The notes under the pieces: generated by a model | What the model was told of the DNA's origin: nothing | Databases searched by the model: none | The model's input: the letters and a program-made list of their open reading frames with translations, nothing else | Origin: Thuidium tamariscinum | Taxonomy: Eukaryota > Streptophyta > Bryopsida > Hypnales > Thuidiaceae | Direction of reading: 5' to 3' | NCBI GenBank assembly: GCA_947034885.2 | Contig: OX344751.2 | Coordinates: 14,756,001 to 14,820,000, forward strand | DNA length: 64,000 nucleotides | Program-made: the position numbers and the translations under genes | Shown: positions 23,124 through 35,496 of the stretch, piece after piece | Layout of the letters: each line of letters begins with the position of its first letter | Numbering within the stretch: the first letter of the stretch is position 1

Positions 23124-24957
23124 GAATTGTAGTAAGATTTCAACCGAAGATCGATGCTTCGTTATCTTAGGAAGATCGAATCCTTCAAAGAGTACTGTAC
23201 TTAATATGTACTCATTGTACTGTAGTTGTCCTGGTTCGAGGATGAATGCTTGGATTTTCCTTATTCTGTCGTTTTGGGGGTCATCCTTGGTTGACCATTT
23301 TGATCATATTTTGACAAGTATAAAAGATAGAATAATTCAGCGGAGTTAACAAGTAAACTTGACTTCATTCATCATGATAGCAGTTTACTCCTTTGGTGTC
23401 ATTCCTGTGTAATCACAAGTAATAAAAGAATCTCGAATGTGGTACGTGTTGTTGGATGCTAGATAATTGTTAACCACGGACAATGTCTTTTTCATTTGTC
23501 AGTGGGATGTAGTTTAGGAGGCAAATATTCTCTGATGAATGCTTCCAACTTTGAAATGGATGGACCAATAAAGGATATTAAAGAGTTGGGTTGCCAGTAC
23601 TTGTAAACTTCCTCCCTCAATTTTCAAATTTGAGGAAGTTGAATGACCACGTACAGCTGGAAGACAGTAAGAAATTGCAATTTAGTATTAAATTTGAGGA
23701 AGATGAGAAGTGTGAAATTGAAAATTGAGTGACTATCCAATCTTAAAGCATTAAGATCAGTTTTCCACATGATACATGGAAGTACGTTCAACCTGCTTTT
23801 TGCGGCTACTGTCCTGATTTCTAAGCTGCGGCTGTGAAGGGACTGATGCGATTATAGAAAACTGTAGGAGAATGAAAGGGCGTGCCTCTATGTGTCTGTA
23901 GTTAAACGCCTCAATTCGGTAAAAGTCGTCAAGGGAAAGGTCCATGGGAGCATCCGTCCGGGTGGGCAAGCGTCGCGCGCATTCTCCGTTTTCCGAGTGA
24001 GCTACTGCATCGCTATCAGTTGCAGATCTTGAATTGGCATTGGAATCAATTCTCCAAGCGAACTCGGAGATCGATACTGTGAGTAATAAACGCAGCCTGC
24101 ATTCCTGACCTGCACAACCACTTCACGTACTCTCACTGTAGAATTGTCGATTTTTTTAAAAACATCTCCGCAGTGTTCATGAAACAGGCGTTTTAGTAAG
24201 AGAGTGTCGATTGATCTTCAATCCAATGCGTTTGCGGACCAAGAGATGCAGGCGCAATCTCGATATTTAGGCTGTGTTGTTGTGAGGATTGCAGTTAATA
24301 AGATTTGGAAGTTGATTTAATCGAGACAATTTGATCTCAGAATGCGCGGGTGATGTGTCGTGCGCAGGATTCGAAATGTAAGTAAGCAATGCCGCCCCAT
24401 GTGGCATCCGCACAATGCACTTGCTATTGTGATGGTATCAATTCGTCGGTGTCTGTGCACGACCTAGCTGCTCTTGAATTTTATGACCGACGCCAATCCT
24501 CTTGCAGACGAAGAAAAATACGAAAGAAGTGATAAATTGAACTGTCTGCCACCCGGCAGACAGCTCCCAGGAGTTCAGCAATGATGCCCGAGCCAGTGCA
24601 AGACCTAAAATTGTAAGCACAACAACCACAAGTCCACTTCGGGATCAGCAATTTCAGTTCAGTTGTATGCAAACCCCTAATCGATCAAGAAGCCGAAATT
24701 AGGTCTCTCGTTTATTAGGTTGAGCAGTTATTGAGTAGGTCACATAAGGATTTTCTTCTTGTCGAATTTTGTTTATTCTTTAACCAACACATGCAATGTT
24801 CTTTTCTGATTCTGTTGATATAAAATTTGCTCCATCTGGATCACAACTTCCGCAATATGCTCGATTGAACTCTTCGTTCTAATTAGGGTTTAAGAGCAGT
24901 TATGAGGAGCTCTGTTTCGATCATACATCATAGGTTTTTTTGTAACCTGGCAGGGAG
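23124..24957. other. Intergenic between the STIG1-like gene and the NPF gene
   Basis: No coding frame with recognisable content. Near 23.60-23.71 kb a short AAATTTGAGGAAG word is repeated directly and inverted (CTTCCTCCCTCAATTTTCAAATTTGAGG). A telo-box-like TTAGGGTTTAAG is at 24884. TGGCAGGGAG just before the NPF start looks like a splice acceptor, which would put an intron in its 5' leader. Confidence 0.5.
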
Positions 24958-27900
24958 ATGCTCCTGGAGGACTCGAATGCTCCGATTCCCGAGCAGTCCT
25001 CACAAGGAGCAAAGGACAATTATGAGGGGACGGCGAAGGCGGAGGATTTGACTAGAGTGAGTGACGGAGCGGTGGACATTCGCGGCACCCCGTGCGTGAA
25101 GTCGCGATCTGGCAACTGGCGAGCATGCTGCCTCATCTTCGGCTGCGAAGTATGCGAGAGAGTGGCCTTTTACGCCATCTCCTCCAACCTGGTCATCTAC
25201 CTCACCACGGTGTTGCATGAAGATGTGTCAACTTCGGCGAAGAATGTGAATAACTGGGGCGGCACCACGTTCATGACGCCGCTGCTGGGCGCATTCGTGG
25301 CGGATGCGTTCCTGGGACGGTACTGGACCATCACGGTATTCTCGTGCTGCTATTTCTTGGTACGTCGCGAATCCTTCAGCGTGGGTTTAGAATGCTCGCA
25401 CAGTTGGAATGGGAAGATCAGTAGGAGGGGGCAATAGTAGTGGATACTTTGAAATCCTATCATCTATAAATTTTTCAATTCAAGGGCAGCAGAGTCGTCA
25501 TCGTTGGTAGCATGTAAGATGAGTATCCCATCACAAAACAGGAAGTTCGGTTCAGTATCCCAACTCTTAAAACCATTAGCGAGGTGAGGGACAATGTCCA
25601 CATCGTTGAAGAATGCATATGCACCGCAAGGCAAGTTTTGTCCGAAGATGGAAGTTGCAGGCGTTGATTACAGCGACTCCTGTGAAAGCTCTAACCCTAC
25701 TTTGTGGCTTGGCTTGGCTTGCATTGCAGTCGCTAGTCTGTGTGACCATGTCAGTGTCGCTCCCGTCGCTAAAACCTCCCGTCTGCGACACCACGCTCCT
25801 CTCTCCCTGCCAGAAAGCCTCCACTGCGCAGATCTGCTTCTTCTACTTCTCGCTCTACCTGATGGCGTTGGGCGCGGGCGGGATCAAGTCTTGCGTCACG
25901 GCATTCGCGGGCGACCAGTTTGACCACAACGACGCGCAGGAGGCGCGGCGCAAGATGTCGTTCCCGAACTGGTGGTTTGTGAGCATCAGCTTCGGCACCA
26001 TGCTGTCGGTGAGCATTCTGGTGTACGTGCAAGACAATGTGGGGTGGGCATGGGGCTATGGCGTGCCCACAGCCATCACTGGGTTAGCCACCTTGGCGTA
26101 CTTGCTGGGGACACCCATCTACCGACACCAGATTCCTTCGGGGAGCCCCTTGACGCGCGTGGCGCAGGTGGTGTGTTCGGCGGTGAGGAAATGGAACACT
26201 GCTGTCCCTTCGAACTCTGGTTTGTTGTATGAAGTGGAGGAGAAGGAGGCCTCCTCTGCTTTCTGGAGGAGACTTCCCCATACCTCCAGCTTGCAGTAAG
26301 TCTTTGGTTGGTGCACTCTGTCATGGTCCTTTCTGAACTCAATTTGGGTGTTGGATTGCTTTCAGTTTGAATCTTCAAGAGCGTCGTCATCGTCGGCTTG
26401 ATCCCCATCAATCAACGCGCACTCTCTTCTCTCAGTGTCTACGCATGTCTCAACAGTACTACTCTTCCATGCATTCTAGGTAATGATCAACTGCAAAGCT
26501 TCGTCTTTTCTCTCTTTTTCCATCCGTGTTTTTGCTCTTTGCAGTTGATTGCTGGGATATGATGATTTTCTGACAACCCTATGCCTATGTCACAAGTGCA
26601 CTCCAACTTCTTTAATCTTACCACCTGGGATCTGTACATAGTTTGGACGTGTGAAATTGCGCTAAGGTCATGTGAATGATGGTGTGGCAAGTGTGCTGGA
26701 TGAATGTCATTTTAGAGGAGGGCACAATAAAGAACTTTGAGTGTAATAACCTTCACTGCCAGTGTCGACTTCGATGTTGTAATGCTTGAGTTCCATATAT
26801 CCGAGCTGTGGAGTAACGGAACAGAAAAACCCGAGTCATATCTTTTTTTCATTGATCGTACCCTTGCAGTTGGATGTGATGCTTTGCAGAACCTTACTTA
26901 TTACTGAAATGAAACTATATCGGAACGAAGATGCTGTTAGTGTCTTTCAGTAGATTAGACTGTTTTCAGGGGCTTTTGGTCAACATCATAAAAAGAATCT
27001 TCTTCCTGAATCTTAGGCGGATCTTCGTATGGGCGCAATGATCGTCTCCCCGACACATGGAGAGTCCTTGCCACGATTCCTAGGGAACCCTTGTATAATC
27101 ATTGTGACCATGAGGAGAAATTCCCCATGGATTTTGAGGAAGAGTCCTTGTGTGATGGTAAAAAATTCCTGAGTCTGTCTACAGACCCTCTTGCTTCTCA
27201 AGTGTACTTCTGAATTCCTATGTCACAGAACCTAATGTTCGTTGCTAGTGCAAATTTTTGATTTCATACTTCTCTATGTCACAGGTTCCTCGACAAGGCA
27301 GCTGTGCGACCTGCCGAGCTAGGAAGCATGAGCAAAGGGGAAGGAAGCAGCAGCAGTCCGAGCCCATGGGAGCTTTGCACCGTGACGCAGGTGGAGGAAG
27401 TGAAGCTCCTGGTGCGAATGCTGCCCATCTGGTGGACCAATCTCATGTTCTCGGCCGTGTTTGCGCAAGTGGGCACCTTGTTCCTGAACCAAGGCACCAC
27501 CATGGACCGTCACATGGGCCCCAACTTCGAGATTCCTGCCGCGTCCATGCCGCTCTTCATCACGGCCACCATTTGCATCTTCCTGCCTCTGTATGACAAG
27601 TATTTCGTGCCCTTTGTGCGCGGTATCACAGGGGATATCAGAGGGTTGACGTTACTGCAACGCATAGGGGTGGGGCAGATCCTCTCCAGCTTGTCCATTG
27701 CAGTGGCTGCAGGGGTGGAGATGCGGCGTTTGCGAGTTGCGAATGAGGATGGCGTTTTGGATTCCGGCCAAGTGTCCATGTCCATCTTCTGGTTGCTGCC
27801 GCAGTACGTGTTGACAGGCATTTGTGAAGTGTTCATTAGTGTTGGCCAGATGGAGTTTTTCCTGGACCAGGCGCCGGACGCCATGCGCAGCTTGGGCAAT

Positions 27901-28164
27901 GCCTTGTACCTCAGTACCGTGGCGGTGGGCAGCTTTGTGAGTAGCCTCTTGGTGTCGATTGTGACGGAAATCACGTATGATTCCAACGGCGGCTGGATTG
28001 GGAACAACCTCAACCGCAGTCATATGGATTACTTCTACTGGCTTCTGGCCATTCTGAGTTTGGTCAATACCCTGGTTTTTGTGTGGTGTGCGCAGGGGTA
28101 CACTTATAAGTCTGCGCATGTCAGGCCGGTTTCGTCACAAAATGTAGAAACCAGTCATTCATAG
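24958..28164 (+). CDS. NPF (NRT1/PTR family) proton-coupled transporter, 3 exons, 615 aa
   Basis: Exons 24958-25359, 25730-26295 and 27285-28164 join in phase (donors GTACGT and GTAAGT; acceptors TTGCAG and CACAG). The protein is the usual family length with about 12 membrane segments. Visible family marks are the ExxER proton-coupling motif (residues 64-68, EVCER), GGTTFMTPLLGAFVADAFLG at 101-120, the PTR2 signature at about 174-198 (YFSLYLMALGAGGIKS, AGDQFD), FPNWW at 213, FLDKAAV at the start of exon 3, and VGQMEFFLDQAPDAMRS near the C terminus. NPF proteins move nitrate, peptides, hormones or glucosinolates across plasma or vacuolar membranes; the substrate cannot be told here. An upstream acceptor at 25661 would insert 23 residues (ALITATP...), but the chosen one aligns better with the family. 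Intact, and tail to tail with the AATF gene. Confidence 0.93.
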
Positions 28165-29085
28165 TATGGGGGAGTCACAGTTCAAGGCTTCCGCTCCGAG
28201 ATTTGAGTTAATTCGTAGGAGAGGCGGTTAGAATTCCTAATTGGGGTGTCTAAGACTTGTGATCGTACACTGGAAGTCATTCATGGGAAGGGTTCGAAGA
28301 TATACACTCCTATTTCAGTATGAGATTAGGGGACTCAAAATCCCACACGGGGCCACATTTGGAAACTTCTGATAGTTATGGGGTTGACTTCACTAACTTT
28401 TCAAGCCATATTAGTAGCAAAAGTAGAAACCTCAGCTCAACAACTTTTGATATAGGTAAAGCTACAAGAGATTGTAGGTACGGGAGATTTGAACAGGACC
28501 AGAATGGTCACGGGAAATTTGTTTTCATTGTGTTCGGATTCATGACTTGAGATCAATTACAATTTTGGCTTATTCTCATGTGACAGACTGAAGTGTGATG
28601 ACTCCGCTGATTATGCTCCACTTTGCACTGCCTTAGGGGACCTACGTAAATGGGCTTCTAAGTGGATTGCACTCTGATGGCTTCACGCCCTGGCATGAAA
28701 GTTGTCCAATCAGATGTGCAAGATTCTCGGGAATACAAGGGATTTGTAACTACACAGTGGGCAATTAGAGAGGGTTTAGTGTAAAAGTCACATAGGTGAT
28801 CTGATATTCAAGTGGCATTCACTAATCTACACACAATGTGCAGAAGATGCAATAACATTGAGCGGCTCTTGAGGGCATTCTAATCAAGGTTGTGACTGAT
28901 ACATGCTTCAGCACTCTAAGCATAAGGGTTAACAAATCGGCTGAAAAATATCTAAGCTGGGCGTTTATTAAAGCTAACTCAGTGCAGGCTACCTGCGATC
29001 GAACAATTGAAACTGCGATCTTGGCTGGGCAAGCAAGACCCGCCCACAATGATAAATAGGAATCCTTTCCTCATAAAATTCTGTC
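28165..29085. other. Tail-to-tail intergenic region
   Basis: Between the stop codons of the convergent NPF and AATF genes. It should hold both 3' UTRs and polyadenylation sites. A 76-codon ORF at 28320 has no recognisable content. Confidence 0.6.
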
Positions 29086-32000
29086 TCACGTAACAGGAGT
29101 TGCCCGCTGCCCAAATAAGTTGGAGAAGAGTTTAGATGTCATTGGGGGCAGTTCCATGGGTTCAGGAGCCATGAAATTCACCAAAGGCTCAAGAACATTG
29201 TACCTGCATATAGGCAAAAAAGAATCATCAAAATGACGCACCTATCGGGCACTATGACCAGGAAATATCATCCACGCAAATACGGCAATAAGACGCACCA
29301 GCTGCCACTTGAGGCATAAGCTATGAAGTAAATTAAATTCCATGGTCACTTAACAGCTGCTCTTAAATTGCGACGCTTCAGAGGAAGTAGGACACAATGG
29401 AATCATGAAAAAAGACGGTCTTCAAACAAGCATTATCACACCAGTAATGGATCTTATAGTTTGTTCAACCCTCCACCTACTCAAGAGGTGCAATAAAGAC
29501 TCCAGCTACCAAGAAGAAAACCAGATAGTAGTAGGAGGTTAGCAAAAATTAGATAACAGTGCGCGGATGCTGTGTAGAGAATTGACATATTACCGGATCT
29601 TCCTTCCTTTAGATGCGCGCCGATCCACAACCTTCCTTTTCTTTGTATGTTGCCTTCGCTGGACCCCTCCTGCACGTAGAGAACATGACATGATCGATGA
29701 ATAACTCCCATCGATTCCCCAAATACATAGAACTAATGCTTCAACTCGCCACCTCAGTGACACCCACCATACCGAAACTTCATTGAATACATTGACAGAT
29801 CTCTGCGAGATCTCACAGATTTCAACTCTCACGCTAGCTGAAACTCAGAACGCGTGTATCACGAACATGCTGGAAATATATATATCTCAGTCACAACAGA
29901 TATTGAGCTTGATCTTCCGGAGGATATAATCTAACAATGAAAAAGAATACAGATGTTATTTAAACTTACCAAGTCCACCTGGATTAGAGGTCTCCAAGAA
30001 TTCAACTAGTAGCTGTTGATAGAATTCAGAATCATCAACTATCTCAACATTAGAGGTACTTGCCTACAAATAACAGGAAGACCAGTTAGCGTTCCTCTCA
30101 AAGTACAATATATAACAGTGGGAGAGCAGTAGAGGAACAACGATGGCGATCGTATGATCTGGATTTGTGAGCTACACAACAGTCAGATTTGAATATGGAT
30201 TGATTGCTTCTTCAAGTGTATGACCAACCTCTTCATTAGGGACATCAGATGCAGGCTCGGACGCACCACTATCATCCACCAAAACAGGAGTTGCCTGCCA
30301 AGACAGTGAGAAGTTATGGAAACAAGACCCTCTAAGGCGAGTAATCCAGAAGTTCAGTATTAACGGAACAGGCTTCTACTACTCAGAGCTATGCCTTGTG
30401 CAGAACTACGGAGCACGATTCTTTTGAATTCATTGCCCATGCATATAACAGACTAAAGACAGGTACAGATGGGGGCAGAATTGTGAGAGTTGTACCTGAT
30501 CCTTTGACTCGCTCGAACGAATGCTTGCAATCAGTTGAGTAGGGTTTCTCAAGGCCAAGGAAAGCTGCTGAGATATGCTCTGGATAGACACAACAGAGGA
30601 CTTGTTAGTTGGTAAAGTACTTCACGATAGCCAACGCCATTAATATAAAAGCTGCAGTCACTGAGATTTACCTGGTTAAAAGCTTGAAATCTACCCTTCA
30701 CAGCAGCTGCACCTGTTGCCAATTGAGTCTTCCGTTGCCATCTATCCACTGAAGAATTCCGATAAGGAGTTATTCTGCTCACGCGACACACGACATCAGA
30801 TACGATGGATCGACAGAAGCACCTAAACTTACAAAAGGGCTCGCTAAAAAATCATCACAGTTGCCAGAAGTACTAAATTATAAAAAACACTTTGCAAAGA
30901 AGACACACAAATGAACCTCCAATGTTAGTATACAAACCAACCAAGAGAAACAAGAACTAAACGCAAATAATTACCTTGAATATATAGCATCCATGCGATT
31001 CCAAAGAGAATCAAATGAATCATGCTGTTTCTCTCCATTTGCTTCGGTCTCTCTTTTCTTTCCAGGCTTTTCAGCTGATTCACAATACACGCACCATCAA
31101 TCAAATTAAAATAGGTTCAAATAGACAACAATGACATCCATGGATACGTTCACTTTGTCGTCAACACAAACCTTAAAAGAATAAGAAGTGATTGACCACA
31201 CATACCATTCCCATTTGCAACAGCAGACTCTGCTATTGCGCTATTTTGTTCAACGAGTACCTAGCAAAAGTTCAACAACGCAACATTGAAAATAAGTTTA
31301 GTACTCAAGGTAAAATAAGGTAAAATAAGGTACGGAATTGTCGCCTACAATCATACAAGTGAGGTAAAACAAAAAGAAGTGCGTTCAATGATGTTCAAGC
31401 AGATTAGTGATTCATGGGCGAGGATACTTACGTCTTTTAATTCCAAAAAGCAATTAAGAGCAGCTACAGCGGACTTGGTTAAAGAATCATACGCCTTCTC
31501 AGATTGATTATCACTTTCGAGAAGAGCATGTTTGGCTTGCATCTGCATCCAATATCCAGTGTGAGTGCCTTAATGCGAGTGAGTCAACATTGGGTGGCCT
31601 GCAAACATTGCAAAACCTCCTTGTCCGATGAAGGTGGTGAAAAAACCTAGCTCATAAATTGAAGTACTGACAAAATCACGTAGCTCCGGATGAAGTGATA
31701 AATGCGTAGCAAACTACCTCAGGCAGTTGATTGGCCCCTGCTACCAACTTCTGCATGGAAATTCGCATCTCCAAGGCTCTGTCCCACAAAACCTACAGCC
31801 CATACTCCCAAAGAGCTCAAATGAATGACCATTAAGGCACAGAAAAAATCATTCCAGCACTAATACACACACACGCTTGAAAAACATGAACATGGCCAAT
31901 TTAAGGGAAAAAAAACTGCCAGCAAACAAGCCCTCACCTTCTGATGGCGCACAGAGTCGCCCTTTCCCTGATCATCCGTACGTTTTCGTTTCAATTTGTT

Positions 32001-33327
32001 AACCAACTCTCTGTTTTCCCCATCACACCAATAACGACCGCACTATGTCAGTGACCATCAATAAATAGCCTCTACCTACTTCAGACTCCATCAGACTATG
32101 TAGGTTTTCAGTAGAGCATGCACCCCAAGCTAGCCAGATCGAACAAGAGAGAGGTAAACCATTTTAAACTCTTTTTCGAAGCACTTCAAGAACAATCAAA
32201 ATCACAACTACTCGGAAAAAAAGTCAAGCCCTTGTATCAAATCAGGGAAGAGTAGCCCTGATCAGGCAAAGATTTGGACTTCGATTTCTCTAGTGACGCA
32301 GTATAGTAATGTACACTTTGGCATGAAATGAAAACCACTAGGTGGGGATCTTACTCTTCTTGCTTGCGAAGCTCCTCATATTCTCGATCCAGATCGTTGT
32401 CTACATTCCCTAACTTCACAGTGTACATGCCAACATCAGCATTCAATATACCGCGAGATAATTCAGAAACTTCCTCTACCAATGATTTGACCCCAATTCA
32501 AACGTAATGGACGAACAGAAAAGCTCATGTATGATACCAAATGAAGGTCGTCGTCGTCGTCGTCGTCGTCGTCATCTTCGTCGGTAACGGCAACTTCCTT
32601 CATCTCCAGCTTCTTCTCATCAGTACTTTCGAAGACAGCAGATCGGCTGCTCTTCTTTCCAACGTAGGCAGGCCCTTCCATATTAATGTCGGACCGCATT
32701 CGAAGTCGCCCATCTTCATTTCTAATACACAGAAACGACAAGAAAAAACAAAGATATCAACACACAGGTCGATTCGAAGTGACTCGTTCAAAAACTGATA
32801 CTCAGACACCAAGAGGTTCTGTGTAAATTGAATTCTCTGTCCGTAACTCAAGTGTGTGAATAAACCCTAAACCACGATCCCCGTCAAGGTTACCAAGAGA
32901 AGAAATATTTATTCACTCCATTTTCCGAAATTTTGAGTTTTGACTAATTCGCAGTTCTGTTTTCAGAGGCTGTATTCTTAAGCTGTAAGTTCGCATACAG
33001 AGCTTGAAAAAAGATTAAACAGCAACTGAACTAAAAATTGCAGAACGAAACAAAACAAGTCTAATTCTGGTAACACTGGATACCGCCCTAAAAAACAAAT
33101 CATACCGCTCACTACAGAAAAAATCTCAAATATAGTGTCGCCAGTTGCAACCAATTAAAGCCGTAGTCAGAAGCTCCTTCTCAAGAAACAACCCGACAAG
33201 AAACTCACAAAGGAATAGCGTCGTCGAATTCCGAGTCGCCGTCATCTCCAGAACTGTATGCATTCAGATGCTGTGCTTCCTCCTCGGACTCCCCCATTCC
33301 GACATCGTCATCCGCCACACGCCCCAT
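29086..33327 (-). CDS. AATF: AATF/Bfr2 (Che-1, TRAUB domain) nucleolar ribosome-biogenesis protein, 14 exons, 458 aa
   Basis: Exons 33327-33209, 32721-32538, 32473-32355, 32010-31938, 31792-31718, 31542-31432, 31260-31206, 31074-30975, 30774-30672, 30579-30496, 30294-30229, 30063-29970, 29669-29594 and 29203-29086 total 1377 bp and stay in phase. The N terminus is acidic (SGDDGDSEFDD; ten Asp in a row from a GAC repeat). The AATF leader domain follows: DREYEELRKQEEELVNKLKR, then VLWDRALEMRISMQKL. The middle has RNSSVDRWQRKTQLATGAAA, and the C-terminal TRAUB domain has DDSEFYQQLLVEFLE, KKRKVVDRRASKGRKIR, YNVLEPLVNFMAPEPMELPP and KLFSNLFGQ. Yeast Bfr2/human AATF act in small-subunit processome assembly with Lcp5/NGDN and NOL10; that role is from the family. 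Telo-boxes lie just upstream. No lesion was seen. Confidence 0.93.
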
Positions 33328-33359
33328 TGCTTGACGTCGGTCCTCTCAAAAGTCCTGAA

Positions 33360-33570
33360 AATCCTAAACCCTGTTTAAACCCTAAATTCATGATACAGAA
33401 AACCTATTCGTTACGGAATGCAGAGAAAACATGAGCTTTCAATTAAAAGCACGCAGGGAAAATTCTCTTCATCTTCGACGTGTTACAAAATTTCCAAACC
33501 CTACGGAAGAAGGTTGCATCGAACTCAACACCCTAAAACCCTAAAACCCTGGTTAAACCCTGAGCTTCGC
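33360..33570 (-). promoter_or_regulatory. Cluster of telo-boxes (AAACCCTAA type) upstream of AATF
   Basis: Within about 240 bp upstream of the AATF start are TTTAAACCCTAAATT (about 33374), CAAACCCTACGG (about 33497), CACCCTAAAACCCTAAAACC (about 33529) and TTAAACCCTGAG (about 33553); another AAACCCTAAACC is in intron 1 near 32863. Telo-boxes in plants are known promoter elements of ribosomal-protein and ribosome-biogenesis genes, which fits AATF. Confidence 0.65.
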
Positions 33571-34405
33571 AGAAATACAAGATGACGAAAATCAAATCTT
33601 TGATGGAAAGCAGAAAACAGAGACATGACCTTTCAGTCTGCAAAGCACACGAAACCAAATTACCGGCCACTGACCTTCAAAAGCGCAGCAAAATCCCAAA
33701 TGCAAGAAGGTTTGATCGAATTCGATTTCGAAAAGCGGAAAACAAGTGTAGAAGCCCTCTAATCTCCTTCAAAATTTCACAATAATGCAGAATTGATTTT
33801 AACTTAAGTTGGAGGTGATTTCCACAGGAAATAAGTTATTGATTTCGAGTCGCGAGTTCGGTAGGACAACTCCGAGAGACTTCACGGATGAAGGTGGAGG
33901 ACAAATGGATGAGGAATGTCATCGCCGACCCTCAGCCAGCAATAATAAGTCCTGGGCGGTTTTAGGGTTCCGCCTGGGCAGCCCGCTGGGACAAATTTTT
34001 GGCCTGTCCCGACGGAATGATTTTGTGCTCGAAAAAGCTTTTGGAACCTTTTCTTTCATCATCCATAAGACCATACGGTAGAAGCACCCAAAACCGTCCA
34101 AATTAGGAATTCAGCATAGTTGGAGGCAATTTTTTCTTAAAATAATATTTTTCTAGTATTAACAAGTGAAAATTATTAATAAAGAAAATTAAAATTAAAA
34201 ATAAAATTGGATGGCATATGTAATTTCTATAATTTTCTTAAGTGTTGGCTCTCTAGATCACTAAAACTGTTTAATAGATGCCCCAAAATTTGAATGCTAT
34301 TAAAATCAGCAGTGAGCCAATCAGATTTGGATATGTGTCATTTAATTGTGTCAACAAATTACACTCAAACATTTTGGCAAACACATTCACTATAGTCTAG
34401 GGACG
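33571..34405. other. Upstream region of AATF grading into transposon-rich DNA
   Basis: Two short plus-strand ORFs (33582-33785 and 33809-34081) show no recognisable domain. From about 34.1 kb the base composition becomes strongly AT-rich, marking the edge of the transposon-filled interval. Confidence 0.5.
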
Positions 34406-34414
34406 GTTTTGGAT

Positions 34415-34714
34415 TAGTGTTTTTTTTTTCATTTCTTATGAAGTGTCAAAGTGGCAATACTTCATTTTATTGTGGTGCTTCAAATTTCAACATTCATCTA
34501 TATATATATTAGATAGAAAATATCATATTAGTATATAATACATATATATCATCCTATTTTCATCCATTATTTGGCAATTTCATCCAATAGTTTTAAGAAA
34601 TTTGAAAATTTTCGGCGGTTTCATCCAAAATTTTACTATTTGTTTTCTATAGGCGTGGTGCTAGGCAAAAAAAATTGGTGCAACTTTGCTCCAAATTGCC
34701 GGAAAAAAAACATT
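34415..34714. mobile_element. 300-bp MULE-like MITE, copy 1, 9-bp target duplication
   Basis: Ends read TAGTGTTTTTTTTTTC (left) and AATGTTTTTTTTCC (right, reverse complement). GTTTTGGAT lies on both sides (34406-34414 and 34715-34723). A 9-bp duplication is typical of Mutator-like elements. Two more copies (35418-37841, interrupted, and 52672-52969) share the interior, including CATTATTTGGCAATTTCATC and TTTTCTATAGGYGTGGTGC. Confidence 0.85.
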
Positions 34715-34723
34715 GTTTTGGAT

Positions 34724-35408
34724 GAGTTTAGGGTCCACTACAAAATATAGGTGTGATATTGGGTGTTTCTCTTTTAATTGGAAGGTTGGAACATTCAGGA
34801 GTTAAAGCCTAAATTTCTCATAAGGTAGGAGGTTTGAACTCTAACTAGGCAATAAAAGCAAATGTGATACAAAGGTACATTTTGCTTTCTTCAATGTACC
34901 AACTTTGCACATTTCAAGAGTTAGTCGCATTGCGTTGCAACTTCAAAAATTTATAACTAATTCCACAAAGGTTCCAAAAATGTGAAACAACTTCCATTAG
35001 ATGCCAATTTCATACCTCTTCCCACAAAAATTTACTCCAAATTGCTGAATGGTCATAATAAGAGTCTCCTACCTAAGAAATGAAAGCTATGAAAGTTGTA
35101 AATGGACAACTAGACTTCATCACCAAGGCTAATTTAAAAATATGTATCCATTTTGAATTTTTAAAATTTGCACATGACACTTTAAAAAAAATTCTCTATA
35201 TGATGAAATTGAGATAAATAATAATATACTTTTATAAATATATTAGCAAAATACCACTTTTGACTTTGGAAATTCAAATTCAATACATATCTTTTATGTT
35301 TAGTTTTATAGTCAAATAATATGAATTTTGTTCTTTTCACTTAGATTTCAATATTTGAAACACCTCTCTTTGATATCCATGTACTAAACTATTGTAAATA
35401 GTGTATAC
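34724..35408. other. AT-rich repeat relic, related in inverse to the 38.1-38.9 kb element
   Basis: The stretch around 34.85-34.93 kb (GTACATTTTGCTTTCTTCAA then TGTACCAA) is the inverse of a stretch near 38.49-38.53 kb inside the TTAA-flanked element. No ends were resolved and no coding frame is present. Confidence 0.45.
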
Positions 35409-35496
35409 TACTAGTATCATTGGATTTTATTTCATTTCTTGTAAAGTGTCAAAGTATCAATACTTCATTTTATTGTCATGCTCCAAATTTCAACAT

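Noticed and set aside
25576..28119. Many antisense and frame-shifted ORFs across the NPF gene
   Set aside because: Shadows of a GC-richer conserved transporter gene.
33582..34081. Two plus-strand ORFs of 67 and 90 codons upstream of AATF
   Set aside because: No recognisable domain and no splice or promoter support; they cross into AT-rich repeat DNA.
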